A DNA stretch of 64,000 nucleotides from Lagopus muta (taxonomy: Eukaryota; Chordata; Aves; Galliformes; Phasianidae). The notes beneath the pieces were generated by a model that did not search any database, was not told where the DNA came from, and worked only from the letters and a program-made list of their open reading frames with translations. A program made the position numbers and the translations under genes. The stretch lies in the NCBI RefSeq assembly GCF_023343835.1, contig NC_064435.1, forward strand, positions 71,496,134 to 71,560,133. Direction: 5' to 3'. The number at the start of each line of letters is the position of its first letter. The stretch's first letter is position 1. Below, in pieces: positions 28,101 through 40,100 of the stretch.

Positions 28101-31100
28101 TTTTCAGTGAGCCGCTAGATAAAAAGAAAGGTTTCTCCATGCCCGGATTCTTGTTTAAAAACAGTATCAAGGTAACTGTTGTGTGTGAGTCTTAGAAGCA
28201 TTTGTGCAGGGGGACACAAAGGTAACAGTTTCTTATTCAGTGTGGAATCCCAGTGGCGTCTAGGTGTGAAGTCTTAAAGCACAGCAAGGTGTCAGTCATT
28301 TCCTGAGATTACTTCCTACTGGATTTGTGCTAACTCTGAGAAATGGAAATCTTGAGATTCCAGCTCTTTGATGCTTCCCATGTGAAGCATCCCAAAGCCA
28401 TTGCTCTTGTTCAAAGCTGGACAAACATCCACAGTTCAGTCTTCAACTCTGTGCTGTGTGTACACTGCAAAGTGAAATCATTGCAAATAAGGAAAACTCG
28501 GTAAGTATCTCTTCTGATCAATTTCAGCTGCAGTCAGTCCAAATGGGTGGGTAACTTTTGCACGTAGTAGTTCCACCTTCTTGGTTGTGTCAGCTCTCCT
28601 ACAAGAAAATCCTTTCCCTCCCCCGTCCCCCCCTCTCCCCCGCCAAAAAAAAAAACATTTATTCTTGCTTCAACTCTTCTCAGAGACAAAAGCTGTTCCT
28701 AGCAGTGCTCACCAGCACTCCTCATGAAGCATTTTGGGTGGATCCTGCTTCCTCTTATTTGCCTTGCTGCTCTGCATACCAGCTGCATATCGTGTTCTGT
28801 GCTGGCGGGGCAGCCTGTTTCACAACATTACTGTTTCTGCAGAAGCAGGCTTTGGTATGAGCCATTGCTAGAGCTCTAAAGTGGGCTTAGCATTTTAAAT
28901 AACACAAGGGGAGAGTGAGGGTTGATGGAGAGCATTAAGCTATACTTACAGTGAATTAGTGCAGTACATCTGTCAGTGAGCAGTTATTGCAGTCTCTAGG
29001 GCAAAGGCTGCTGTAGAATGAGACTGTTCATTGTTGACATTTTGGTTGTACCAAAAATGACCTATGTTAATCCTTAGTATTATTTTACTGAGTAAATGGA
29101 TGGTTATCTTAATCATGTTTGGAAATTTGACTCTGAGCTACCAGGTGAAAGATTTGAGCAGTGTGTTTCTCAGAAAATACATAAAGGAAATTCTCTTTTT
29201 GTGTGAAGGTGAGTTGCCTTTCCCTGGAGGAAAATGTGGACAGTGATCCATGTAAATTTGCACTAACATCAAGAACGGGTGATGCCACGGAGACCTTTGT
29301 TTTGCATTCTGCCAGTCCGGGAGTCCGCCAGCTGTGGATCCATGAAATTAACCAAATTTTGGAAAACCAGCGCAACTTTTTAAATGGTAAATGATCAGCT
29401 CTCATCAAAAGTTTATAACTGATTAATTCTCTCTCATCAGTTGTTTCTTGGCTTTGAAATGCTCTGCAAGTTTCCTTCTTCCTGCACCAATACAGAACAG
29501 TTATGATTTGTGCTGCATTTTTGCTTTAGGACAGATGCTAGCATTTCTGATAAGAGTGATAGATTCTTAAAACAGTGAATTTGATTTCAGCAAGAATTGA
29601 ATTAAGAGAGACACCATCCATTGATGCACAGAGTCTGTGTACCCTTTTGACCAAATGCAAGCCTTTAAGGGCTAAATACCCAGTGCAGTTTTAAATATCT
29701 GTTCAGAATCTGTTTTCTATTTGTTATTTTGTTAGCCATTGTTTTCCCACTTTACTGAGGCAATAGCATTCAGTTTCTGCACGAGACCATGATGATATCC
29801 TCTGTGATACTGGAAGGTTCTTGCTATATTTCTGTATCCATGCCGTGTTGTCCTGATCTAAAGTTGTAATGGACAGAACAATACACTGAGAATTTGGAGT
29901 CGCATCTCTTTTTGCCCATCTTGGCTACTGACCAACAGTGCGATCTGGAGGAAGACGTTTCTGCCTGGATTTAACTTTTCTGTCTTTAACAGAAAGCAGG
30001 TGATATATGACAAGTCATGAAGGCGCAATATATAAAAATGACCTGAGGTCTATAGCATGACTGGCACTGATAAGGGAATTTCTTATTTGAGACACATATT
30101 CTCCTTTTGTCACAAAACATGTCTGTTTAAACTATTTCTGTTTCCTTTCCTGATCTCCTTTCCCTGACCACCTCCACTCCCTTCCCACTGCAGCCTTGAC
30201 GTCTCCGATCGAGTACCAGAGGAACCACAGCAGTGGTGGAGGTGGCAGCGGCAGCAGCAGTGGTAACAGCAGCGGCCCCAGCAGCTGTAGTGGAATGCCC
30301 AGCTCCAGCCGTAGCCGGCCATCCCGGATCCCCCAGCCTGTCAGACACCATTCCCCAGTCCTGGTCTCCTCTGCAGCCTCGGCCCAAGCAGAGGCAGACA
30401 AGATGTCAGGTATGTCCATTCACAATCTCTCCCTGCCACACTACAACACCTCCTTAGAAACTGGCCTGAGCCAGCCAGACAGGCACCCTCCCAGTGCAGA
30501 ACCGGACGGTCCTCAGAGAGAAGCTGAGCAGATTCCCAAGATGAAAGTTATTGAGAGTCCCAGGAAGACAGCGGGAAACATTTCTGGCTCAGCTGACGGA
30601 GCCCAGAAAGACTCACGTGGAAGCTCAGAGGAAAGTCGCTCAAGAAACAGCATAGGATCACTGACGCTGGGGAAGCCAAGGCCAGGAGCAATCTCACCAA
30701 TGAACTCTCCTCTCTCCACGACTTTCCCTTCTCCTTTTGGCAAAGAAACCTTTCCACCCAGCAGCCCCCTGCAGAAGGGCTCCTTTTGGAGCTCCATCCC
30801 AGCATCCCCTGCCAGCCGCCCTGGCTCCTTCACTTTCCCTGGGGACAATGACTCCCTCCAGCGGCAGGTCCACCGCCACTCTTCACACAGCAAGGACACA
30901 GACCGCATGAGCACATGCTCCTCGACCAGCGAGCAGTCAGTTCACTCCACCCAGAGTAATGGGGTAAGAGCGGAGCACCTCTGTCCTGCGAGCTCTTCTA
31001 AATCCTTCCCATGCTCCTTTCCTGTGCGTTGCCATCACTCTCCGTACTAACTTCTGGCTCTCCGGCGCTCTACTGCTCTGAAATAATCAACTGCTCCGGT

Positions 31101-34100
31101 GTCTTCTGCACATTAAAAAATAAGATTATCTACTTCTTTGTGTGTGTATACATAAAAACGTAGATAGTGATATGTATACAGACACACCAACGGCTGCTAA
31201 CATTAGATACAGTTTCTGCCTTTGCTGAAAGCATAGATCACTAGGCTGAACCTTACTAACTTGCTGTCCTTGCTTTTTCTTCTCTAATTTGAAGGCACAT
31301 AATTAACTTGCTGAAGCGTGGCAACCAGAGCACCTTGGGGTATGCACTGCAGCCAGCATTTACATCTGACTTTTGAGATTTTGGCAGATTGTCTTGGGGC
31401 TTTTTTCCCTGTCACGCACAAATCCACCACCAGCTGTCCATTGAGTTTTAACTTCGTTGAGAAGTCTACCAAACAGTCCCTGGGCTGCCTGATTTTATTT
31501 TGTATTTATTCCCCCCCCCACACACTCCTCCTTTCAGCATTAGTTGATATACAGTATTCTCTTTTTAAATCTTTTGTCCAGTCAAGGAAGATTCCTACGG
31601 TCCACTCAAAACAGGCAAACAAAGCCTAGCTAAAGTAATCAACTGTTCTTCTGCTACAATCAAAACAAATAGCGGCTCCACTTTTCTGCTTTGTAAGAAG
31701 AACTGTTTTAGTGCATCTGGACATTCAACCTTTTAGTATGTACTTGGCGTGTTTGTGCAGAAAGCTGGGGGGTGTCAACAGAATCCGCACACTTTGTAGT
31801 AATGTCTACCAGGAAATGCGACTCGGCAATCACAGGGCATGTGCAAATATAAGCAAAAGTGTCCAGGCACTTGCCGTGGATGTGGTAGGGCAGGCTATGG
31901 TGCCTTTTGTTAAAAGTCACGTTTGATTCTTTTCTCACTAAGTATTGTGTTCAGTGTTTGTTTTTCCACTCTCACAAATTGTATGCAGTAGCAATTTTGC
32001 AAATCGCCTAACTTGGCATTCTTTTTTTTTTAAAATGCATGCATTTCTTTAGAGAACCGTTTTAACACAGAGAGCTTTCTTCTTAGTTCTTACACTTACC
32101 TTTATAATAGCTTCAGAAGAAAAAATTATGCTTTGCATGTGTCATATTTTGATCCTGATATTTCATCTTTTCATTTGATATAGCTCTGTCTTGTGTTTAT
32201 CTTCAGTCTAGCAAAGTATGATGATAATATATTAGCTGTGGTTATCAACATGTTTCACAGTAATTGCAAATTGCATAGCCTTGGTGTCATTACATTTTAA
32301 AAAAAGAGAGAAAAGATGGCATTAAGCTTTTCAGAACATTTGAATTTTGCTACTATTGCCAAAGGTGCCTTTGTTTTTTGTCACTGCGAAACAATGTCTG
32401 AATGCATGCCTTCTGCTTCACTACTGCATTTCTTTTAGCTGGGTCATAATTATTCATTTATAACTCCACTTGTAGACCATATTTTAGCAGGATTTCACAT
32501 TGCATTCAGCAGGCTAGAGAAGACAGGTCATGAAGGTTTATTTCGATGTACTTATTTGTGTGTGTATATTTACATGCACGTATGGTTAAGGTTACTTCAA
32601 AAGGTTACTTAGATACAGAAAGGTTACCCATTAGAAGGAAAAACAGTCATTTTTCAATTGCTAATTTCTAAATTTCTAATTGCTATTTCAATTTCCAATT
32701 GCTAATTTTTTCAGAAATATGGAAGCAATTTTTTAGAGTTTGATTGTCTAACCTCAGGAATCCAGTACTTGAGGTCAGTGATGGCCACAACTTGCAGTAG
32801 AAAAATATTTTCTGTGCAAGAATAATTGCTTCCTTGAAAAGCAAAGGAAAAGCCACCTTTCTGTGATGAGAATAAATTGTGATATAAACAAATGAACAAG
32901 TTAGGAAGTTTGTCACTCTGTAGTAATCAGATATTTATTTAACAGATTTAAATACTGAAAACAAGAAACTTTCAAACTTTAAAATAGCCCTTCAAGGCAT
33001 AACTACTAAAAAGAGATGTCACGTTGCATGAAGGCCAGTCCTGCACTTAAACAAGTCTGCATGCTAAAAAACCGTATTTTCAGGAGTAGTGTGCAGGACA
33101 AGATTTGGACTTGGGCTGATTTTTCTACTTCAGCCTTCCCTTCCACTCCCTTCTAAGTCTAACAGAAGGAATTAATAAAAGCAACTTTTTCTGAATAGTT
33201 TTTTTTAATTTAGCTAGGAGAATTTATGAATATTAACTTAAGCACAACTAAAAATAGGACTTCTGGGTTTTTTGTGTTCTGCTGTTTTTTGGTTTGCCAG
33301 AAGTGTGGAAGAATCTTTGTAATACAAAAGGCCATGTTAACAGTTCTCTAAAACAGGCAGACTGGTTTCTTCCCTCTGGAAGTATAGCATCTGGAATGAA
33401 ATACGAATACCCTCATCCTGAAATCTCATCCAGGATGAGATTTTGCTCTCAGGTAGCATTTGTTTCATAATCCTAGCAGGGGAAATGATACAGATACAAA
33501 AACAAATCCAAGCATGAATGTGCTGAACATGCTAGGAATGAGTAATTAGAGTTTTATTCCAAACTTCTTGGTTTCTCAGTACGTTATTCAGCCAGCTTAT
33601 AAAGAAGCACAGGTGCCAAGAGATGGAGTTACTTGTTCAAGGCTATTAACAGACAGGATGAGAATGAGCCTTAGGGGGCTCCCAGTGCACCGTGCTGTCA
33701 GCTGATCCTCAGTGGTTCTCTTCAGCACAAAAGAGGCAAATACTTGACCGTTCAGAGAAAAAAGGTGACACTGTTTTAATCTTGAGTGCCAAGCTTTCCA
33801 CTCACTGCTCGCATGTATGTGGTGCTAACGCATGGTTATGCAATATAAACCACAGTAGCCTTCAGGTATGGCTGGGTTCGACTTTGTTTCTTCAACTCAG
33901 CTACCAGTAGGCAATAGTGAGCCCTCACTGATAGAAACCGAGACAGTCTGAAGTAAGAACACAAAGGACAGGTGCACACACTTAAACACCTCATGCCATA
34001 TCATTAATGGGCCATCCACTTCATTTATAATGTGTTTCAAGAACTAATTTTCTTTCAGGGAATAGTTTGCATAGTCTGATAATAGATTTTACACTTCTGT

Positions 34101-37100
34101 TTGTTAGGCCTCTTATGAGAAATGCATATATACAAGCATAAAGAGATTTACTTTAAAACATAATAATTTCCAGTGGATTCATGGCCAGGAGAAGGCTTTT
34201 TGGTTTAAAAAATAGTGTGTCTTTAATGTGCACATTGTCAGCAATAAGTAGCTTCCTGCAAGAGCTCTGTAAGGAAACAGACAGCATTAATGAACACCAG
34301 TTGAAAGTGTGTGAGAAGCAGCTAACACACAGCTATCAAAATAATCATTCAAAAGTGAGACTTCCAGCTTTATTTTTAGAGATTGATGGGCCTATTTTTC
34401 TCCAAAAGATAAATAACTTAGTATTTCAGTAATTTACCTCCTTCTGTGCATTTAAAAGGAATTAATGTGATCATGCAGTTTCAAAGTAGGGAGTAGCCTT
34501 GAATTTTCAAGACAGACACTGTTGAAAAGCATGTTTTGTTCTTTGGTACTTTGTCATGTTTTGTGTGCAGAAGGCTGGTGTCTGACATCTGACAAATGGC
34601 GCTAGAAAAGATTGTATGTATTCCTCATTATTGGAGTTTCCAGTGTTTATGAGGTGAAGTCTTGATCTGTTCTGATTTTAAAAGTGCATCTACAACACTT
34701 GGTGGAAAATTGTTATATGTGTTGTACCGTAGCTTTGCTACCTGATAAGCTTCAGTGTCAGAGCTTGAAAGAAAAGCTAGTTGAAATCTTTTGTTAAAAT
34801 GAAGTAATCTTGAATAAAAGGAAAAGGAATAAGTTTCTGCAGCAGTTTTACATAAGGGTATTCAAAGACCAAACTATTTTGCACAAATACATGCAAGCAT
34901 CTCTAAAAGAGAAACCTTAGCTCTTCTGTTTAACTGCATCTTGAACTATGTGAATTATGTAGGTCACGGTTGAAAAGTAGCAGGCCAAGAATAGACTGCC
35001 TTCCTCATGAACTTTAAACTTAATTTTTTGCCTCCTTTTTGGTTGACACTTGCAGAGTGAAAGTAGCAGCAGTAGCAATATCTCCACCATGCTGGTGACA
35101 CACGATTACACGGCAGTGAAGGAGGATGAGATAAATGTCTACCAAGGAGAGGTTGTGCAGATCCTAGCCAGCAACCAACAGAACATGTTTTTGGTGTTCA
35201 GAGCCGCCACTGATCAGTGCCCCGCAGCTGAGGGCTGGATTCCCGGCTATGTCTTGGGGCATACCAGTGCAGTCATCATGGACAACCCAGATGGAACCAT
35301 CAAGTGAGTGCCTGTGTTTGTTTAGAAGAGGGGGAGGAAGAAAAACTTCAATTCAGTGAAGGCTTTAAACCTCTTGAGCTAAAATTTGATGTGATCTTTG
35401 AGAAATCAATGAGCATCAAGTAGTTTGAGTAGGTCTCTTTGCAAACATCTTGAAAATAAAATAATAAAAGCAAGGTGGTAAGAAAGAAGCATGTATTTTT
35501 TAAAAGCTGTGGTAGTACAGTCTTCTGAGAAAAGAAGATTAAATAATGCCTTATTTAAGAGAAACAATAGTTACTGGCTTATTCAATAGTATGAGTTGCT
35601 GAGTTAGGTGTCTTTGTTTAGCAAACTGTCATTATGTTTGTGCCAAATGAGGTACAATTTCAGAAATCATAGATATCAGCTTTGATTTGCAAGTCTGTCT
35701 GCCATCATTGATTGTGCCAAGATCTCCCTCAGCTCTCCAATGGGAGAATTAATATCCTTATTCTTAGCAGGTTTATAAATGTCTTTGTAGGTTGTATTTG
35801 AGATAGATTTTATGCTGTTAGTTCAGTTTGATGGACAATTTGTATTTTCATATTGAATGTTTACAGCAATTGCAGCAAAGATTTCACAAAATAACTACAG
35901 ACCAATCTTACAAGCTTACTGTTTTAAACAAAATCAATATTGCCTATGGAATACTTAATGTATTTCATTTTAGTATACTTCAATACAGTGAAAAAATGCT
36001 CAGACTTACTTTTCAATGCCATTTCAACCTGGAGATTATAACACATCATTGAGAGTTAAAAAAAAAAATAATAATAATTTTCAAATCATACTGCTTTACA
36101 TTCAGGAAGTCAACGTCTTGGCACACAGCACTCCGTTTAAGGAAGAAATCTGAGAAAAAAGATAAAGACGGCAAAAGGGAAGGCAAGCTAGAAAATGGTT
36201 ACCGCAAATCCCGAGAAGGACTTGCCAACAAGGTTTCTGTAAAGGTAAATGTTATAAAGATGTAGTAGTTTTCAAAAGGAGTCATGTTAGAATTACTTTA
36301 AAACTTGCTTTTAATTCTAGCTTCTATTAGAACTTCACGTGAAGAAATTAGAAGCAACAGTGGTTTTAATGGATGGTGTTTATAAATGTTACAAGATTAT
36401 AAGGTATCTGAATCTATAGGTGTGACACTGCATATGGATACTGCAGAAGAAGTAGAGTGGGACCGGAACTCTGGCATTCTTCTGTTTATTGGACATTTGT
36501 GGGTACAGATAACTTCTGCCCATCGCTGTGCTTTATTTTCTACAATTTCTTATTACACTTCTGCAAGGACATTAATTGTTTAATTTTTCCTTTCCAGCTT
36601 CTCAACCCCAATTACATTTATGATGGTAAGTTCTTTTAATCTTTAAAAATCACAGTAAGTGTAACGTGATTAAAACATCATTTACTTTAAATTTATTTGA
36701 CACGAATTACATCACAGACTGGCTATTTTCAGTGAAAATGTATGCAAACTCATTTTGGAGGGGTTAATGAAATATGTCATATCTTATTCTTTATGTGTTT
36801 ATATATCCAGAACAACATAAAATGCAAGAATCATATGACATTGTTCAGAAAGATTTATATTCTTTACTGCATCTGCACTGAGATATATGGAAGTTGAGCA
36901 TTGATGAATTTGCAAAATAAGGAGATCAGGAGCTGGAGACCTATCACTTCATTTTGTGCTTTGTTCCCTAGTAAATACTCAGTCTCTCCAGGTCAGAGGC
37001 CGATCAGGAAAAAGAGAGTGACATTGGAATAAGAGTCAGCTTCTTGAGTTTAACCTGTCAGCAAAAAGGGAAAGCAGTGTAGTACCTCACTCAATGAGAT

Positions 37101-40100
37101 GTTTTGTCTTCCCTTCTGCAAACACAGCTGGGTATGCAGATTGCCTAGCCGAGCACATCCTTAAATACTTTTCACTGCTGGCTTTACTTGGCTTACTTGG
37201 CCCAGAGTGTTTGGGTCATCACTGTAGATTTTAGGGTTATCTGACATTATAGTAGCATCATGTTTAAGTTCTTGAAGAGGAAAAATTATTAATTCTACAG
37301 GGACCTTGCAAGGTCAGACAGACTTTGACCCCGGTAAGTGGTGTAGCCATAGACATGGAAGGGTAGAGTGATAGATAAACTGGAAATTTTAAGTATTATG
37401 TGAGATTGTCTAATAGAAAAGAGAAGGTGAAAGGAACAGAAGTGCAAATTGATGAATTTTAATTGACCTAAGGTTATTAACATTCTTTTTTCCAGTTCCC
37501 CCAGAGTTTATAATACCATTGAGTGAGGTAACATGTGAGACAGGAGAGACCATCGTGCTTAGGTGTAAAGTCTGTGGTCGTCCCAAGGCTTCAGTTACTT
37601 GGAAAGGTCCTGATCATAACACACTGAGCAATGACGGTCATCACAGCATCTCGTACAGGTACAGTAATTTGTGTAGTACATTTCTTTGTCTTAAAAGGCA
37701 AAATCATTGTCAGTGACCTCAGTGGCTTATTTGTTGTGACAGGATGGTTGGTTCCCCAGGGCTCCATCCAACTTGGTTTTGAACTCCTTCAGGGACAGAG
37801 CATCCAGAACCTCTAAGGGCAGCCTGTTCCAGCACCTCACCACTCCCCCTGTAAAGATCTTCCCCCTGACATCCAATCGAAACCTTCCCTCCTTGAGCTT
37901 AAAACCATTCTCCCTTGTCCTATCACTGTCTACTCTTGTAAAAAGTTGATTCCCTTCTTGTGTTTATAATCCCCACTTAAATACTGGCAAGGCTGCAATG
38001 AGGTCTCCTTGCAGCCTTCTCTTCTCCAGGCTGAACAAGCCCAGCTCCCTCAGCCTGTCTTCATAGGAGAGGTGCTCCAGACCTCTGATCATCTTTGTGG
38101 TCCTCCTCTCTACGCTCTCCAACAGCTCCACAACTTTCCTGTACTGGGGGCCCCAGGCCTGGATGCAGTATTCCAGATAGGGCCTCACAAGAGCAGAGTA
38201 GAGGAGACAGTCACCTCACTGTCCCTGCTGGTCACCACTCTTCTAGTGGAGCCAAGGACACTGCTGGGCTTCTGAGCTGCGGGAGCACACTGATGGCTCA
38301 TGTTCAGTTTTTTAATCCAACAGGAATCCCAAGTCCTTCTCTGCAGGGCTACTCTGAAGGAATTCTTCTCCCAGGCCGTATACATATCTGGGATTACGCC
38401 AACCCAAGTGCAAAACCTTGCATTTTGCTATGTTGAACCTTGTTAGATGCACGTGGGCCCACCTTTCAAGTTTGTCAAGGTTTCTCTGGATGGCATCCCT
38501 TCTTTCTAATATGTTAATCGCATCACTCAGCTTGGTGTCAAGCAAACTTGCTGAGGGTACTCTCAAGCCTGTCACTGATGATATTGAAGAGCACTGGTCC
38601 CAAGATTAATCCTTTGGTCAGACTCCTAGGCCAGCTTCTATATGCTAGAAGTCAGAGGTGGAAGCATAGAGTAATCATGGATAGTTGCCTCAGTATGATT
38701 TCTAATAATTTGCAAGAAATATAGGGAGCAGGAAGAAACGGGAAGAATTTTATTTTTCAAACACAAAGGAGCCTGGGACACCCTGAAACAGAGTGTCAGT
38801 GAGGATATTCTTTAAGGGCTTGAAAAACATTCCAGTATATTTTGTACACATAAAATGCTCAGATTCTGGTAGACACTTCTGAAATAGCAGTGACAGAATT
38901 AACGTTTGTCAAGAGAAAGCATAGAGCCTGAACAATAAGAAGTATTAATGTGATCACTCTTTCTCTAATTTCCATAGTTCAAGGTCTGTACATTGAATAT
39001 AAAGTTTATATTCATGCCATTGTATTTCCCAGTGACTTAGGAGAGGCTTCACTGAAAATCATTGGCGTCACTGCAGAAGACGATGGTATCTATACGTGTA
39101 TAGCTGCAAACGACATGGGTTCAGTTTCATCTTCCGCCAGTCTACGAGTTTTAGGTAGGCCCATCTCTGCTTTCTTTTCAAATCTGATTATACTCAAACA
39201 CCTGTTACTTAATTCAGTAACAACAAAAAAATTAATTCTGAGGAAAATCTGACTGTAGTAAATGTTTGTATTACCTTTTCTCTCTTTAAATTCTCTGTAG
39301 GTCCTGGAAGTGATGGAATCATGGTAATCTGGAAGGACAACTTTGATTCCCTTTACAGCGAAGTGGCTGAGCTTGGCAGGTGTGTTCTGTATGCTGATGT
39401 TCAAAGATGTCAAAATATTAACTTCATTTTAAAAATGAAATTTTCTTCATAAAATATCTACCATATGAGCCCAAAAGTCAAGAATTATATTGGATTATAT
39501 AGAAATGGGGAGGTCAAAATATTACCAGCACTAGGTGGCACTGCATAAACAGAATGTACTTAAGCTGATGTGGTATCATAGATTAAAAGAATGAGTGTTC
39601 TTCAGGTGTTTTGGAAAGCCACAGAGTCTTCTACTGTGAAGTACTCCAAAGCTTTTTACTTGGAGAATGAAATTTAAAGCCAAATGAGGTCTGAACACAA
39701 GCAAAATATGAAGCAGCTCATGAAGAATATATATTTTTCTGCCTTAATGGATGGACCTGTGAAAGTTCGATACCATTCTGGTTTGAGTCTCAGCAAATGC
39801 AATAAAACATCTGTATCTAGAGCTACTTATTTCTACAGACACGTTCTGTAGAAGATGCACTCATTTTAAACTCTTTTTATAGCTAGAAACTATACTACAG
39901 GGATATCTTACTAGGTATTAAACTGCTATTTCAGAATCTCTCTCAAGGTACATTTTCCTTAGGGCAAATTTTGGTTAATTCTTTCCTTTCAACATTGTAT
40001 TCCAGGGGCAGATTTTCTGTCGTTAAGAAATGCGACCAGAAGGGAACCAAGCGAGCAGTAGCCACAAAGTTTGTGAATAAGAAGTTGATGAAGCGAGACC

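Larger units (their letters stand above)
35304..37495 (+). other. TRIO: TRIO introns around the basic-linker exons
   Basis: Three short AT-rich introns (35304-36105, 36245-36597, 36626-37495). No repeat element or RNA gene is recognised. Confidence 0.85.
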
